From Aquimarina amphilecti (GTDB taxonomy: Bacteria; Bacteroidota; Bacteroidia; Flavobacteriales; Flavobacteriaceae), in contig NZ_FOAB01000009.1 in the NCBI RefSeq assembly GCF_900109375.1, positions 62,001 through 126,000 on the forward strand: a stretch of 64,000 bases of DNA, in the 5' to 3' direction. A model generated the notes under the pieces. That model made no database searches and had not been told where the DNA came from. It saw nothing but the letters and a program-made list of their open reading frames with translations. The position numbers and the translations under genes are program-made. This document shows positions 26,244-34,580 of the stretch, one piece after another (position 1 is the first letter of the stretch; each line of letters opens with the position of its first letter).

Positions 26244-26996
26244 ATGAAAAAGTTTTTATTTTTAGTTGGATTATTGTTTTTAGTATCCTCTGCTACCGTT
26301 GCTGTACAAGATAATGTACAACAGATCGTGGATAAAACCATAGAGAATGCAGGAGGAACAAAATTTGACAATAGTAGTATTCGTTTTTCTTTTAGAGGAA
26401 AGGAGTATAGAAGTGTACGAAGTAATGGAAAATATCAATTAGAGAGAGTAGTTTTTGGAGATAATGGTATGACTCACGATATACTGAATAATCAAGGTCT
26501 TTCGAGATCTATTGAAAGTTGCAGAGTTAAAGTTGTAGATTCAATGGTAACTAAAATAAGTGATGGAGTAAATTCAGTTCATTATTTTGCTAATTTGCCT
26601 TATGGATTGAATGCACCTGCTGTTAATAAAGAATTAGTTGGGGAATCTAAGATTAATGGTTCGTCTTATTATGAGATCAAAGTTACGTTTGATCAAGAAG
26701 GAGGAGGTACTGATTATGAAGACCAATTTATGTACTGGATTCATAAAGAAAATTTTACTATTGATTATCTAGCTTATAAATATGCTGTCGATGGAGGAGG
26801 AATTCGTTTTAGAGAAGCATACAACGCAAGAGTGGTAAACGGAATCAGGTTCGTTGATTATAATAATTACAAAGCAAGTAACTTGTCTACTCCTTTATCT
26901 AATTTAGATTCAATGTTTGTAAATGATCAATTAAAATTATTGTCTAAAATAGAACTTGATGATATTTATGTTTATGAAGAGCATAATTGTTGTTAA
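26244..26996 (+). CDS. DUF6503 family secreted protein
   Basis: A 250-residue protein with a signal peptide (about 1-20) and a beta-rich mature part starting Q-Q-I-V-D-K-T-I-E-N-A-G-G, a pattern of the flavobacterial DUF6503 family. It ends Y-V-Y-E-E-H-N-C-C. No catalytic motif is recognised; the family may bind lipid or other hydrophobic ligands, but this is a guess. Its stop codon shares four bases (TTAA) with the stop of the convergent histidine phosphatase gene. The 200 bases before it hold no gene. Confidence 0.7.
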   Translation: MKKFLFLVGLLFLVSSATVAVQDNVQQIVDKTIENAGGTKFDNSSIRFSFRGKEYRSVRSNGKYQLERVVFGDNGMTHDILNNQGLSRSIESCRVKVVDSMVTKISDGVNSVHYFANLPYGLNAPAVNKELVGESKINGSSYYEIKVTFDQEGGGTDYEDQFMYWIHKENFTIDYLAYKYAVDGGGIRFREAYNARVVNGIRFVDYNNYKASNLSTPLSNLDSMFVNDQLKLLSKIELDDIYVYEEHNCC

Positions 26997-27511
26997 TCAA
27001 TATTAAGAACAGTGTCCGTTATAACATCTCCGGTAACTTTAATAATAAAAAGCTTAGTATAATCTTTTTCATCAATAGCTTTGTGCTTCTCCATTCCCAT
27101 AATTTTATTGACGAATGTTGGAGTAGTATTACTATGTCCCACAATTACTGAAGTTTTTCCAACGGTTTCTTTTTGAAATTGATTATCATATAATTTTCTT
27201 GGATCATAAATAGATACTTTGATATTTCTATCTTTTGCTATTGGAGAAGCTGTTTGTTTCGTTCTCAAGTAATCAGTACTATATACAAGATCTATGTTAA
27301 TGTTTTTTAATATGCGTACTAGATTTTCTGAACGTGTCTTACCTTCTTCTGTTAGATTAGGGTTTCTATTACTTGGGTCACTAGTATCTTTTTCAGAATG
27401 TCTAACTAAGATATATGTCGTTGTATCTTTATTATCTTTAGTTTCCTGAGCAAAACTGGAAAAAGAAACAATAACGAATAATATAATGGCAGAAATATAT
27501 GTAGTCTTCAT
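26993..27511 (-). CDS. Secreted histidine phosphatase family protein
   Basis: A 172-residue protein with a signal peptide (about 1-21, ending S-F-A-Q). The histidine phosphatase signature is R37-H38 in L-V-R-H-S-E-K, with a second catalytic His in V-G-H-S-N-T near residue 125, and N-L-T-E-E-G between. These small SixA/PGM-like enzymes hydrolyse phosphomonoesters; export suggests a periplasmic or outer role. It is two bases from the phytase-like gene upstream, so both are probably transcribed and work together on extracellular phosphoester substrates (inference). Confidence 0.85.
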   Translation of the reverse strand: MKTTYISAIILFVIVSFSSFAQETKDNKDTTTYILVRHSEKDTSDPSNRNPNLTEEGKTRSENLVRILKNINIDLVYSTDYLRTKQTASPIAKDRNIKVSIYDPRKLYDNQFQKETVGKTSVIVGHSNTTPTFVNKIMGMEKHKAIDEKDYTKLFIIKVTGDVITDTVLNID

Positions 27512-27513
27512 AA

Positions 27514-28641
27514 CTATTTTGTTTTAAGTAGTTCTAGTAGTATCAATTGATTGATTTGTTCAGAAATTGGATTAAAATTATTATCAGAAATTAATAATAA
27601 CGATTGATTTCCATTAGCTAATATAGGGCCAAAAGTAATACCTTCTATATTATCAACAATTTGATCCGTCAATTGGTCTCGAACTGTTTCGAAATCAAAA
27701 AGTAATTTTTTAGTAGCTAATTGATACTTCTTATTTTGTAGAAATTCAAATTTTAGAGTGTTAGTTGCTTCTTTTATATCAGCTAAATAAATTCTTACTG
27801 TATTTCCTTGTGTTCTATAACCAGCAGAATATCCTCTTTCTATGACAAGAAATTGTGATTTGTTAAGCTGTAATATCCCTGTGATTCCATTTACGCCGAA
27901 TTTTCCTTTAGGGTCTTTAGCGAGTTTATCAAGTGGATAGGTAAATTGAAAATCAGCTGTTTTTATTTTTGTATTAAAATGAGTAATTCTAACTGGAGCT
28001 CCAGGTCTATCAAAGGAGGGTTCTTCTCCATCAAGTTTTAAAGGTAACTCCATAGCAGCCCAATATCCTTTGTTGTCGATATCATTTACTAATCCTTCAA
28101 AAACACCATTATGTCGCGGTTTGTTTTTTGAATCTGTATTGGTTAGGAAATAGGAGGGAAGTAGAAGTTTATTCTTATAATTTCCCATTGCATCAGTAAT
28201 AAAAATTGCTGGATCATAATTGTTTTTTATGGAGCCTTCACTACTAAATATGAATTCATTTTCATTATACATTCTAATATCTTCTAAATCTGCAATATTG
28301 CTATGTAAGAATTGGCTGTTTGGATCTTTAATTTTAATTAGTTGATCTATTACTATTTTATTAAATTTATTTTTTTCAAAAGAAATTTTTGCCTTATAAA
28401 ACCTAGGGTTTTTTGCATCATCACAGACCAAATAATACATGTTTTGTTCTTCTTGATATTCAATACCGGAAAGACCTCCAATCTTACTCTCTTCGAAAAT
28501 AGAATCATTGTAAATTACATATTCATCTAGATACTTTATTTTAAATGAGCTACTAATAGTGTTATTAGAAATACTTGCGCAAGAAACTAAAGTCTCAATG
28601 ATTAATATTGCAAAAATGGAACGTAAAATAATATACTTCAT
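27514..28641 (-). CDS. Esterase-like activity of phytase family lipoprotein
   Basis: A 375-residue lipoprotein with a signal peptide and Cys near residue 21 (V-S-C-A). The mature part carries the phytase-like beta-propeller pattern G-G-L-S-G-I-E-Y, then Y-L-V-C-D-D-A-K-N-P-R-F, and later I-E-G-I-T-F-G-P, as in the family annotated as having esterase-like activity of phytase. These proteins have been linked to phosphoester hydrolysis, though only some have been tested. It lies two bases upstream of the histidine phosphatase gene. Confidence 0.8.
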   Translation of the reverse strand: MKYIILRSIFAILIIETLVSCASISNNTISSSFKIKYLDEYVIYNDSIFEESKIGGLSGIEYQEEQNMYYLVCDDAKNPRFYKAKISFEKNKFNKIVIDQLIKIKDPNSQFLHSNIADLEDIRMYNENEFIFSSEGSIKNNYDPAIFITDAMGNYKNKLLLPSYFLTNTDSKNKPRHNGVFEGLVNDIDNKGYWAAMELPLKLDGEEPSFDRPGAPVRITHFNTKIKTADFQFTYPLDKLAKDPKGKFGVNGITGILQLNKSQFLVIERGYSAGYRTQGNTVRIYLADIKEATNTLKFEFLQNKKYQLATKKLLFDFETVRDQLTDQIVDNIEGITFGPILANGNQSLLLISDNNFNPISEQINQLILLELLKTK

Positions 28642-28650
28642 ATAAATAAT

Positions 28651-28680
28651 AAAGCCTCTAATATAGTTCTTAGAGGCTTT
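28651..28680 (-). terminator. Hairpin after the GH5 gene
   Basis: AAAGCCTCTA and TAGAGGCTTT form a ten-pair stem with a ten-base loop. On the minus strand a weak T-rich stretch follows. It separates the GH5 gene from the phytase-like gene downstream. Confidence 0.6.
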
Positions 28681-28711
28681 ACTGGTAAAATTTTATAATA
28701 TTTTTATGAAC

Positions 28712-29977
28712 CTAATGTTTTACAAATTTAGTAGTTGTAGTGGTATTATTAGAACTTACTTTTAAAATGTAATTACCAGAATTTAAATTGTTTATATTGA
28801 CTTCTGGATTGTTCTTATTTACATCTTTATGAAAAACAGATCTTCCGTTCATATCAAAAACTGTAAGGTCATCAATGATAATGTTAGAATTAATTGATAG
28901 AATATCTTTAACAGGGTTTTGATTCAATGATAATTTTTCATTATTAATAGTAAAATCATCAATACTTAATGTTGCTGCTCGCGATAGTAAATGATTTCTG
29001 ATAAAAATACCAGATGTAGTTAGATTACCATTTGTCAATCCTTGTACTCCCATGCCAGGGCTCACAACGCAAGAATCTTCTGGTTTATGAGAAACTGTCC
29101 AATTTACATAACTGATATGATTATCAATCATAAAGTCTAACCAAACTTGTGATTCTTGTGGATTGTATCCTCCGTTTCCGCTGGCATCCGTTGTGCCCCA
29201 TTCAGTTACAAATAGAGCAATTCCACTATTCATAGCTGCTAACGCGCGATCTCTTAAAAATTGTTTATGTGTATTAGCATAAAAATGTAAGGTATACGCT
29301 AAATTAGGGTCCCCAGTAATTGGGTTTGCAGCTGCTTGGTCAACATCTTGCGACCAAGTAGGGCTTCCCACAATGATTAAGTTGTCTGGATCTTTAGAAC
29401 GAATACCTGCTATTACATCAGCAGCATAACTCTTAACATCACTCCAAGATTGATTTATAGGTTCATTATAAATTTCATAGATAACGTGATCATTATTCCC
29501 ATATAACTCTGCCATTTCGGTAAAGAAAGCTACAGCCTCATCTTTATATACTTCTGCTGCATGGGTGTGCCAATCGATGATAACATAAACACCTTTCGCT
29601 ATGGCTGCGTCTATAACAGTTCTAATTTTAGCTTTTTGCACCGCGGTATTATCTATATAACCAGTTCCACCATCCCAATCTTCTTTAACACCAAGGGCGG
29701 CTCTAATGATTGGATTTTTCCAATCATCAGCTAAATGATTTATAGTTTGACTATTATAAAAGTCACCACCATCTCCTGCATTACTCCAAAATAGACTCAT
29801 TCCTGCTAGACTTATCTTATCACCATTTTCTGCAGTAACGTGGCTTCCATTTACTTGTAATCTTCCATATCTTTCTACAACCGTTTGAGCGTAGCTAAAA
29901 GAATTGAAAATTAGAAAAAAGGAAAGTATTGATATTGATAATGAAAATTGTTTTTTACGTGTAAATTTGAGTTTCAT
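28712..29977 (-). CDS. GH5 family glycoside hydrolase (cellulase-like) with T9SS sorting domain
   Basis: A 421-residue secreted enzyme. The signal peptide is about 1-30, and the catalytic TIM barrel spans about 35-325. The acid/base Glu172 is in I-Y-N-E-P and the nucleophile Glu259 in V-T-E-W-G, the GH5 pair; I-I-D-W-H and H-F-Y-A-N-T-H also fit subfamily 2 endoglucanases. The last 80 residues carry a T9SS type A sorting domain (L-S-L-N-Q-N-P-V-K-D, G-N-Y-I-L-K-V-S). It should act on beta-glucans outside the cell; the exact substrate is not determined by sequence. Confidence 0.88.
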   Translation of the reverse strand: MKLKFTRKKQFSLSISILSFFLIFNSFSYAQTVVERYGRLQVNGSHVTAENGDKISLAGMSLFWSNAGDGGDFYNSQTINHLADDWKNPIIRAALGVKEDWDGGTGYIDNTAVQKAKIRTVIDAAIAKGVYVIIDWHTHAAEVYKDEAVAFFTEMAELYGNNDHVIYEIYNEPINQSWSDVKSYAADVIAGIRSKDPDNLIIVGSPTWSQDVDQAAANPITGDPNLAYTLHFYANTHKQFLRDRALAAMNSGIALFVTEWGTTDASGNGGYNPQESQVWLDFMIDNHISYVNWTVSHKPEDSCVVSPGMGVQGLTNGNLTTSGIFIRNHLLSRAATLSIDDFTINNEKLSLNQNPVKDILSINSNIIIDDLTVFDMNGRSVFHKDVNKNNPEVNINNLNSGNYILKVSSNNTTTTTKFVKH

Positions 29978-30169
29978 AATTTTTGATTTGGGAGATTAAT
30001 AAACCTGAAAAACACTAGTTAATCAGATTTTACGGGAACGAAGGAAATAACCGTTTAGTATTGAAAAGTGTAGCTTTTCGATAAAATAATAATTAATTAG
30101 GTTGAAAAAATAAAACTGAATCGGATGGGAGAGAATTTTCTGCTATGCCAAAATACAACATTGTAGATA

Positions 30170-30210
30170 TTAAAAAGAGCTCTGTTATAGAAAACAAAGC
30201 CCTTTTTAAT
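30170..30210 (-). terminator. Imperfect hairpin terminator after the 41-residue protein gene
   Basis: TTAAAAAGAGCT pairs with AGCCCTTTTTAA (11 of 12 pairs), giving a stem flanked by T-rich sequence. It lies downstream of the small minus-strand gene and before the GH5 gene. The stretch 29978-30169 holds no other gene that I can see. Confidence 0.55.
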
Positions 30211-30263
30211 TATATAATCTACAAATTATATAATTAATATTTTGTAAGGAGTGAAAAATAAAA

Positions 30264-30389
30264 TTATTCAAATACTCCTAATTTCCAGGCAACTATTGCC
30301 ATGGATAATACTGCGATTACAAAAAAGGCAATAAAAAAATATGAACTCCTCTTCTTTTGAGAGGAGCCAAGATCATCAGAAGTCTTCAT
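30264..30389 (-). CDS. Small single-helix membrane protein (41 residues)
   Basis: An ATG at 30389 opens a 41-codon reading frame: a polar, basic N-terminus (S-S-Q-K-K-R-S-S) followed by one hydrophobic helix (Y-F-F-I-A-F-F-V-I-A-V-L-S-M-A-I-V-A-W) and a short tail ending G-V-F-E. The positive-inside arrangement predicts an N-in, C-out topology. It has a terminator-like hairpin downstream. No homologue is recognised by eye. The evidence is the helix, charge pattern and placement; there is no codon-level proof that it is translated. Confidence 0.5.
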   Translation of the reverse strand: MKTSDDLGSSQKKRSSYFFIAFFVIAVLSMAIVAWKLGVFE

Positions 30390-30444
30390 AATGGTTAGAT
30401 TTTGTTGATTGATGTATTTATAAGACTCCATTAGAAACTATATG

Positions 30445-30930
30445 TTACACTTTTTGTGGTTTTAGTTCGGAAATTCTTTGATTAAAAGTGTTAGCCTCTA
30501 TTGGATTTAATACAGAATTAAACAATTCCATTAGTTCAGGAGTATGATTCCATCTTTTTTGTTTTAATAAATTGAAATGAACAAAAGAGCTCCACATAAC
30601 AGCTTTTAACTCTTTTTTATTGTGATTCCACATTCGTATTTCTACGTGTAGTTCATTTTCTGAAAATGATATAAGTTGAGAATCAATAATGACGTCTTCC
30701 ATTAAGAGTGCAGGTCGCAAATATGCAATTTGATTACTACCTACAACCCAGCTTACACCTTGTGTTTGAGCCATTTTGAATAGATCTAAATCGTAATGGT
30801 TAATTATTTGGTCTTCTCTTGCGTTAATCATGTAATTAATGTATTCTGCATTATTAAGGTGATTGAATGGATCGCAATGCTGAAACCTTATTTTTGCTTT
30901 ACTTTCTAGTGTTTTTGGTAATATTGTCAT
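30445..30930 (-). CDS. Acyl-CoA thioesterase-like hotdog protein (4HBT)
   Basis: A 161-residue protein with the hotdog thioesterase pattern: R-F-Q-H-C-D-P-F-N-H-L-N-N-A-E-Y near residue 16, a D-P-x-N-H-x-N-N loop typical of 4-hydroxybenzoyl-CoA thioesterase-type enzymes. The Asp in that loop is the expected catalytic residue. It lies downstream of a TetR gene, with a palindromic operator (30945-30960) between the two. It is probably regulated by that TetR protein. The acyl-CoA substrate is unknown. Confidence 0.82.
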   Translation of the reverse strand: MTILPKTLESKAKIRFQHCDPFNHLNNAEYINYMINAREDQIINHYDLDLFKMAQTQGVSWVVGSNQIAYLRPALLMEDVIIDSQLISFSENELHVEIRMWNHNKKELKAVMWSSFVHFNLLKQKRWNHTPELMELFNSVLNPIEANTFNQRISELKPQKV

Positions 30931-30944
30931 AATATTTTTTATTT

Positions 30945-30960
30945 TATACCAATTGGTATA
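30945..30960. promoter_or_regulatory. TetR-type operator before the thioesterase gene
   Basis: TATACCAATTGGTATA is a perfect 16-base palindrome, 14 bases upstream of the thioesterase ATG. It shares the TATACCA...TGGTATA core with the palindrome before the tetR gene. Confidence 0.7.
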
Positions 30961-30979
30961 TTTTTGTTTAAAAAAAAGT

Positions 30980-31576
30980 TTATAGTTTTAATTCATTTTG
31001 AATCATAGTGTCTATCTGATCCATTGTTTGTAATAAATAACTGTTATCCTCCATAGTATGTGTCATAAATATTGCACCAATAATCATAGTATATAGCCTT
31101 TTGGCATATAGCACAGAATCAATATCTTGTTTTATTTCTTTAGATTGTTTTCCTTCATTAATAAGTAGAGCAACATTATTTTGAATTTTATCAATGGTGT
31201 ATTGAACATATTTAAAAAGGGGACTGTTTTGGTGTTTAGCATCAACTCCCATATTAAGAATTGGGCATCCTCCTAGTTCTTGACTGTAATTATAATAGTT
31301 TCGATAAAAATCCGTAATAAGAAATAATTTTTCAATTGAAGAATTACTAAGTGTTTGATGGTCTGTTATACGCCTTAACATACTTTTTACAGTCATAGTA
31401 AATGCTGCAATAGCTAATTCTTCCTTGTTTTTAAAGTTTCCATAAATTGCGCCTTTAGTTAAACCAGTTGCCTTAGTAATGTCGCTCAGACTTGTTGCTG
31501 CATATCCATTCTTATTAAAAATAGGAGCAACGGTTTGAACGATAAATTCAGTTGTTTTTTCGGCTTTAGTAAGCAT
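30980..31576 (-). CDS. TetR/AcrR family transcriptional regulator
   Basis: A 198-residue regulator. The N-terminal helix-turn-helix (about 25-50) reads G-Y-A-A-T-S-L-S-D-I-T-K-A-T-G-L-T-K-G-A, followed by I-Y-G-N-F-K-N-K-E-E-L. The C-terminal helices form the ligand-binding and dimer domain, with C-P-I-L-N-M-G-V near residue 95. Nearby palindromes lie both before it and before the downstream thioesterase gene, so it likely represses itself and that gene in response to an acyl-CoA or other hydrophobic ligand (inference). Confidence 0.9.
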   Translation of the reverse strand: MLTKAEKTTEFIVQTVAPIFNKNGYAATSLSDITKATGLTKGAIYGNFKNKEELAIAAFTMTVKSMLRRITDHQTLSNSSIEKLFLITDFYRNYYNYSQELGGCPILNMGVDAKHQNSPLFKYVQYTIDKIQNNVALLINEGKQSKEIKQDIDSVLYAKRLYTMIIGAIFMTHTMEDNSYLLQTMDQIDTMIQNELKL

Positions 31577-31606
31577 TTATAAAAAGTTATGCATCAAATA
31601 TATATA

Positions 31607-31628
31607 AAATATACCAAATGGTATATTT
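31607..31628. promoter_or_regulatory. TetR-type operator before the tetR gene
   Basis: AAATATACCA and TGGTATATTT flank a two-base centre, giving ten-base perfect arms, 30 bases upstream of the tetR start. The core matches the palindrome before the thioesterase gene, suggesting autoregulation. Confidence 0.7.
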
Positions 31629-31745
31629 TAAAATTTGTTTTTAACATTATATTTTAATTTTTTTCATAAGATCTAACTTTTTAATATAAAGATAACCTAG
31701 TGGGCTAAGTATTATACCTATATTGTAATGCTAATTTTTATGGTT

Positions 31746-33713
31746 ATGAAAAATCTCTACATTTTTGTTTTTATATTACTTTTTGTACAATTTTCTTTTG
31801 GTCAGCTTGTAATTAATGAATTAGATGCTGATACACCTAGTACAGATACTCAAGAATTTATAGAATTGAAATCCGATGCTCCAAATTTTTCTTTAAATGG
31901 GTTTGTTGTTGTTTTATTCAATGGTTCGACAAGTGGAGGAGATGCAAGTTATTTTACATTGGATCTTGATGGATATACCACAGATGCTAACGGGGTTTTT
32001 TTAATTGGTGGCCCTGAAGTTTCTCCAGTACCTGATGTTTTGTTATCAGAGAATATTATACAGAATGGGGCAGATGCAGTAGCTATTTATATAGGAAATG
32101 ATACAGATTTTCCCGAAGGAACTATTGCAACGACTACTAATTTGTTAGATGCACTAATTCATGACACGGATGATGCTGATGATACAGGCCTTATGACTTT
32201 ATTGGGGGTTATGGAACAAATCAATGAGGATGAGAATAATAATAAAACTACAGAATCCATCCAACGTAAGGATGATGGCACATACGAGGTAAAAACTCCT
32301 ACTCCAGGAGCACTTAATGATGGAAGTGGTACTCAATTTAATGGTATTTTGATAACTACTTCTTTTGATCAATATAATGAAGGAGACAATGTAGATATCG
32401 TATTTACGACAGAAACAAATGTAACGAGTGACCTTACCTTTGATGTTACACTAGCGAATGAAAGCTTTACAATGGCAGATTATTCAGGAAACACTTCGGT
32501 AACTATTACCGCGGGAACGAATACGGTGACTAATACAATTCAACTGATTGATGATGTGGATGATGAAGGAGATGAAGTTTTGAAAATTACTTTTGGTACG
32601 ATTCCATCAGGTTTTATTCGTCTTAATGATAATAAAGAACTACGAGTTATAGATAACGATTTCACTGTAGCTTCTTGGGGAACACCTTTAAATCCAACTT
32701 TTGGTAATGTAGCCAGTACGGCACCAGTAGATTATTATAATTCTTTAGAAGGTTTAGCAGATGCGGCTTTGGTTCAAGCTATTCAGGATATTGTAGCTGA
32801 TCCAACTACAGTAAGAACACATTCGTATGCAGATATTGTAGAGATTCTAGGTAGTGCAGATCAAAGTCCAGAAAACAGTAATCAAGTTTGGCTATTATAT
32901 ACAGAACAACAACGCCCTAAATTAGATTTTGCAGGATTAACTGATATAAATGAAACTTGGAACCGGGAACATACGTATCCTAGATCTAGAGGTGAGTTTC
33001 AAGATTTCAGAGATTTTGATGATATAGCTGATGGTATTTCTGGTTTTGTCACAACAAATGCAGATTCATTACGTCATGCTAATTCTGATGCACATGGTTT
33101 AAGAGCTACAGATTCTAATGAGAATAGCTCTAGAGGAAATCAGCATTATGGAGAATACAATGGCCCAACAGGCAATCTAGGTAGTTGGAAAGGTGATGTA
33201 GCTCGAGGTATTTTTTTCCTTGTAACTAGGTATAAAGCACTACAAGTTGTTAATGGTTTTCCGGACGATACGGATAGTACAATATCTGAACTTGGAGATT
33301 TGGCTACGTTATTAGATTGGCATAGAAACGATCCTCCGGATGATTTTGAAATGAATCGTAATAATGTTATTTATAATTGGCAATTCAATCGTAATCCTTT
33401 TATAGATCAACCAGATCTAGCAGAATATATATGGGGTAATAATGCAGGACAAGTATGGTCCAATACTTTGTCTATAGATGATAATGAAATAAATAGATTC
33501 TCATTATATCCTAATCCTGCTAATAGTTATATTATGATATCTGCAAAAGGAAAACGCGGAGATTTAGAAGTGTTAGATACCTTAGGTAATGTTTTGGTTG
33601 AACAGCCTTTTGAAGAAATAACAAAAGTTAATCTAAATCTATCCGCAGGGGTTTACTTGGTAAGATTTTATTATGATGATACTTCTGTAATCAAAAGAAT
33701 TATTTTAAGATAA
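31746..33713 (+). CDS. Secreted endonuclease I family nuclease with lamin-tail-like domain and T9SS sorting domain
   Basis: A 655-residue secreted protein starting at ATG 31746 (M-K-N-L-Y-I-F, signal peptide to about F-G-Q). Residues about 20-180 resemble a lamin-tail-type domain (V-I-N-E-L-D-A-D-T-P-S-T-D-T). Residues about 195-310 are beta-rich and Calx-beta-like (E-G-D-N-V-D-I-V, D-D-V-D-D-E-G-D-E). Endonuclease I follows, with N-R-E-H-T-Y-P-R-S and H-G-L-R. The last 75 residues carry a T9SS C-terminal sorting domain (L-Y-P-N-P-A-N-S-Y, G-V-Y-L-V-R-F). It probably degrades extracellular DNA. Confidence 0.85.
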   Translation: MKNLYIFVFILLFVQFSFGQLVINELDADTPSTDTQEFIELKSDAPNFSLNGFVVVLFNGSTSGGDASYFTLDLDGYTTDANGVFLIGGPEVSPVPDVLLSENIIQNGADAVAIYIGNDTDFPEGTIATTTNLLDALIHDTDDADDTGLMTLLGVMEQINEDENNNKTTESIQRKDDGTYEVKTPTPGALNDGSGTQFNGILITTSFDQYNEGDNVDIVFTTETNVTSDLTFDVTLANESFTMADYSGNTSVTITAGTNTVTNTIQLIDDVDDEGDEVLKITFGTIPSGFIRLNDNKELRVIDNDFTVASWGTPLNPTFGNVASTAPVDYYNSLEGLADAALVQAIQDIVADPTTVRTHSYADIVEILGSADQSPENSNQVWLLYTEQQRPKLDFAGLTDINETWNREHTYPRSRGEFQDFRDFDDIADGISGFVTTNADSLRHANSDAHGLRATDSNENSSRGNQHYGEYNGPTGNLGSWKGDVARGIFFLVTRYKALQVVNGFPDDTDSTISELGDLATLLDWHRNDPPDDFEMNRNNVIYNWQFNRNPFIDQPDLAEYIWGNNAGQVWSNTLSIDDNEINRFSLYPNPANSYIMISAKGKRGDLEVLDTLGNVLVEQPFEEITKVNLNLSAGVYLVRFYYDDTSVIKRIILR

Positions 33714-33719
33714 TTCTTG

Positions 33720-34370
33720 TTAGTTTTTACCTAAACTGCTATAAATAATATCATCAGATACTATTTTTGCAATGCTTCTTGGCAGTTCGCAGGCATCTAC
33801 TATATCTAAATCTTGATATTCTAAAAGAATGTAATATTTTTCTATTATTCTACCGGATTGATCACAATCTGTAGTTTGATTTCGTACATAGTTGGTTCGA
33901 GGGTTTTTAGTTCGATTACTTCTGGTTTCGAAATCCTTGAATTGACATTTGATAGGCTCAAAATTATCAAAATAAAATCGTTCTTCTAAGGTTAATACAA
34001 CATCTATTTTTTCAATTCTCTTTTTTCTGTTCTTTTCGTAGTCTTTGTATTTTACTTTATGAGTTGAGAATTCAAAAAATAGTTGATCGTCCCAAATGTA
34101 ATATTCATCTTTATAAGAGACATGCCCTTGTGTGTATTGATGAATAATATGCTTTAATTCGCGACTATTATAATAGAAAGTGATCATACCCTTTTCTAAA
34201 GATTCTTCACAAGTATAATCTGTATGATATTGCCTAAGCGTATTACTGTCTACAAGTTCTCTTATAAGAGAATACTTACTCTTAATATCAGCAAGATTCC
34301 CCTTTTGATTTTGACCAAAAGTGAAGGTGAAAGAAAGTATGCAAAAGTATAATACTAAAGTTGGTTTCAT
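33720..34370 (-). CDS. Secreted protein of unknown function
   Basis: A 216-residue protein with a signal peptide (about 1-19, ending T-F-G-Q). The mature part has many Y, D and K and a C-terminal L-P-R-S-I-A-K-I-V-S-D-D-I-I-Y. I recognise no family. The stretch E-K-G-M-I-T-F-Y-Y-N-S-R-E-L-K-H-I-I lies near residue 63. It is convergent with the nuclease gene, ending six bases from its stop. It may be lineage-specific. Confidence 0.6.
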   Translation of the reverse strand: MKPTLVLYFCILSFTFTFGQNQKGNLADIKSKYSLIRELVDSNTLRQYHTDYTCEESLEKGMITFYYNSRELKHIIHQYTQGHVSYKDEYYIWDDQLFFEFSTHKVKYKDYEKNRKKRIEKIDVVLTLEERFYFDNFEPIKCQFKDFETRSNRTKNPRTNYVRNQTTDCDQSGRIIEKYYILLEYQDLDIVDACELPRSIAKIVSDDIIYSSLGKN

Positions 34371-34513
34371 TAAGAAGCAATTTACTCAAAAGTTTATCTT
34401 TTGTAAGAAATACTTATCAACCATGTAAGAATATGCTTGTTGATAACTACGGTAAAACCATAAATTATTGATTTAATGATAGGTTATGCTATGTTATTTT
34501 TTTCTTAATGAAT

Positions 34514-34556
34514 AGAAAAAGAGCTTGTTTTTAACAAAAAACAAGCTCTTTTTTTT
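34514..34556 (-). terminator. Strong hairpin terminator after clpB
   Basis: AAAAAGAGCTTGTTTTT (34516-34532) and its exact complement (34537-34553) form a 17-pair stem with a four-base loop. T-runs lie on both strands. It lies 25 bases after the clpB stop. Confidence 0.85.
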
Positions 34557-34580
34557 AAGATTTAATTAACACTAGTAGCG

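Noticed and set aside
30061..30081. A small hairpin upstream of the GH5 gene
   Set aside because: The stem is short with wobble pairing and no known regulatory pattern.
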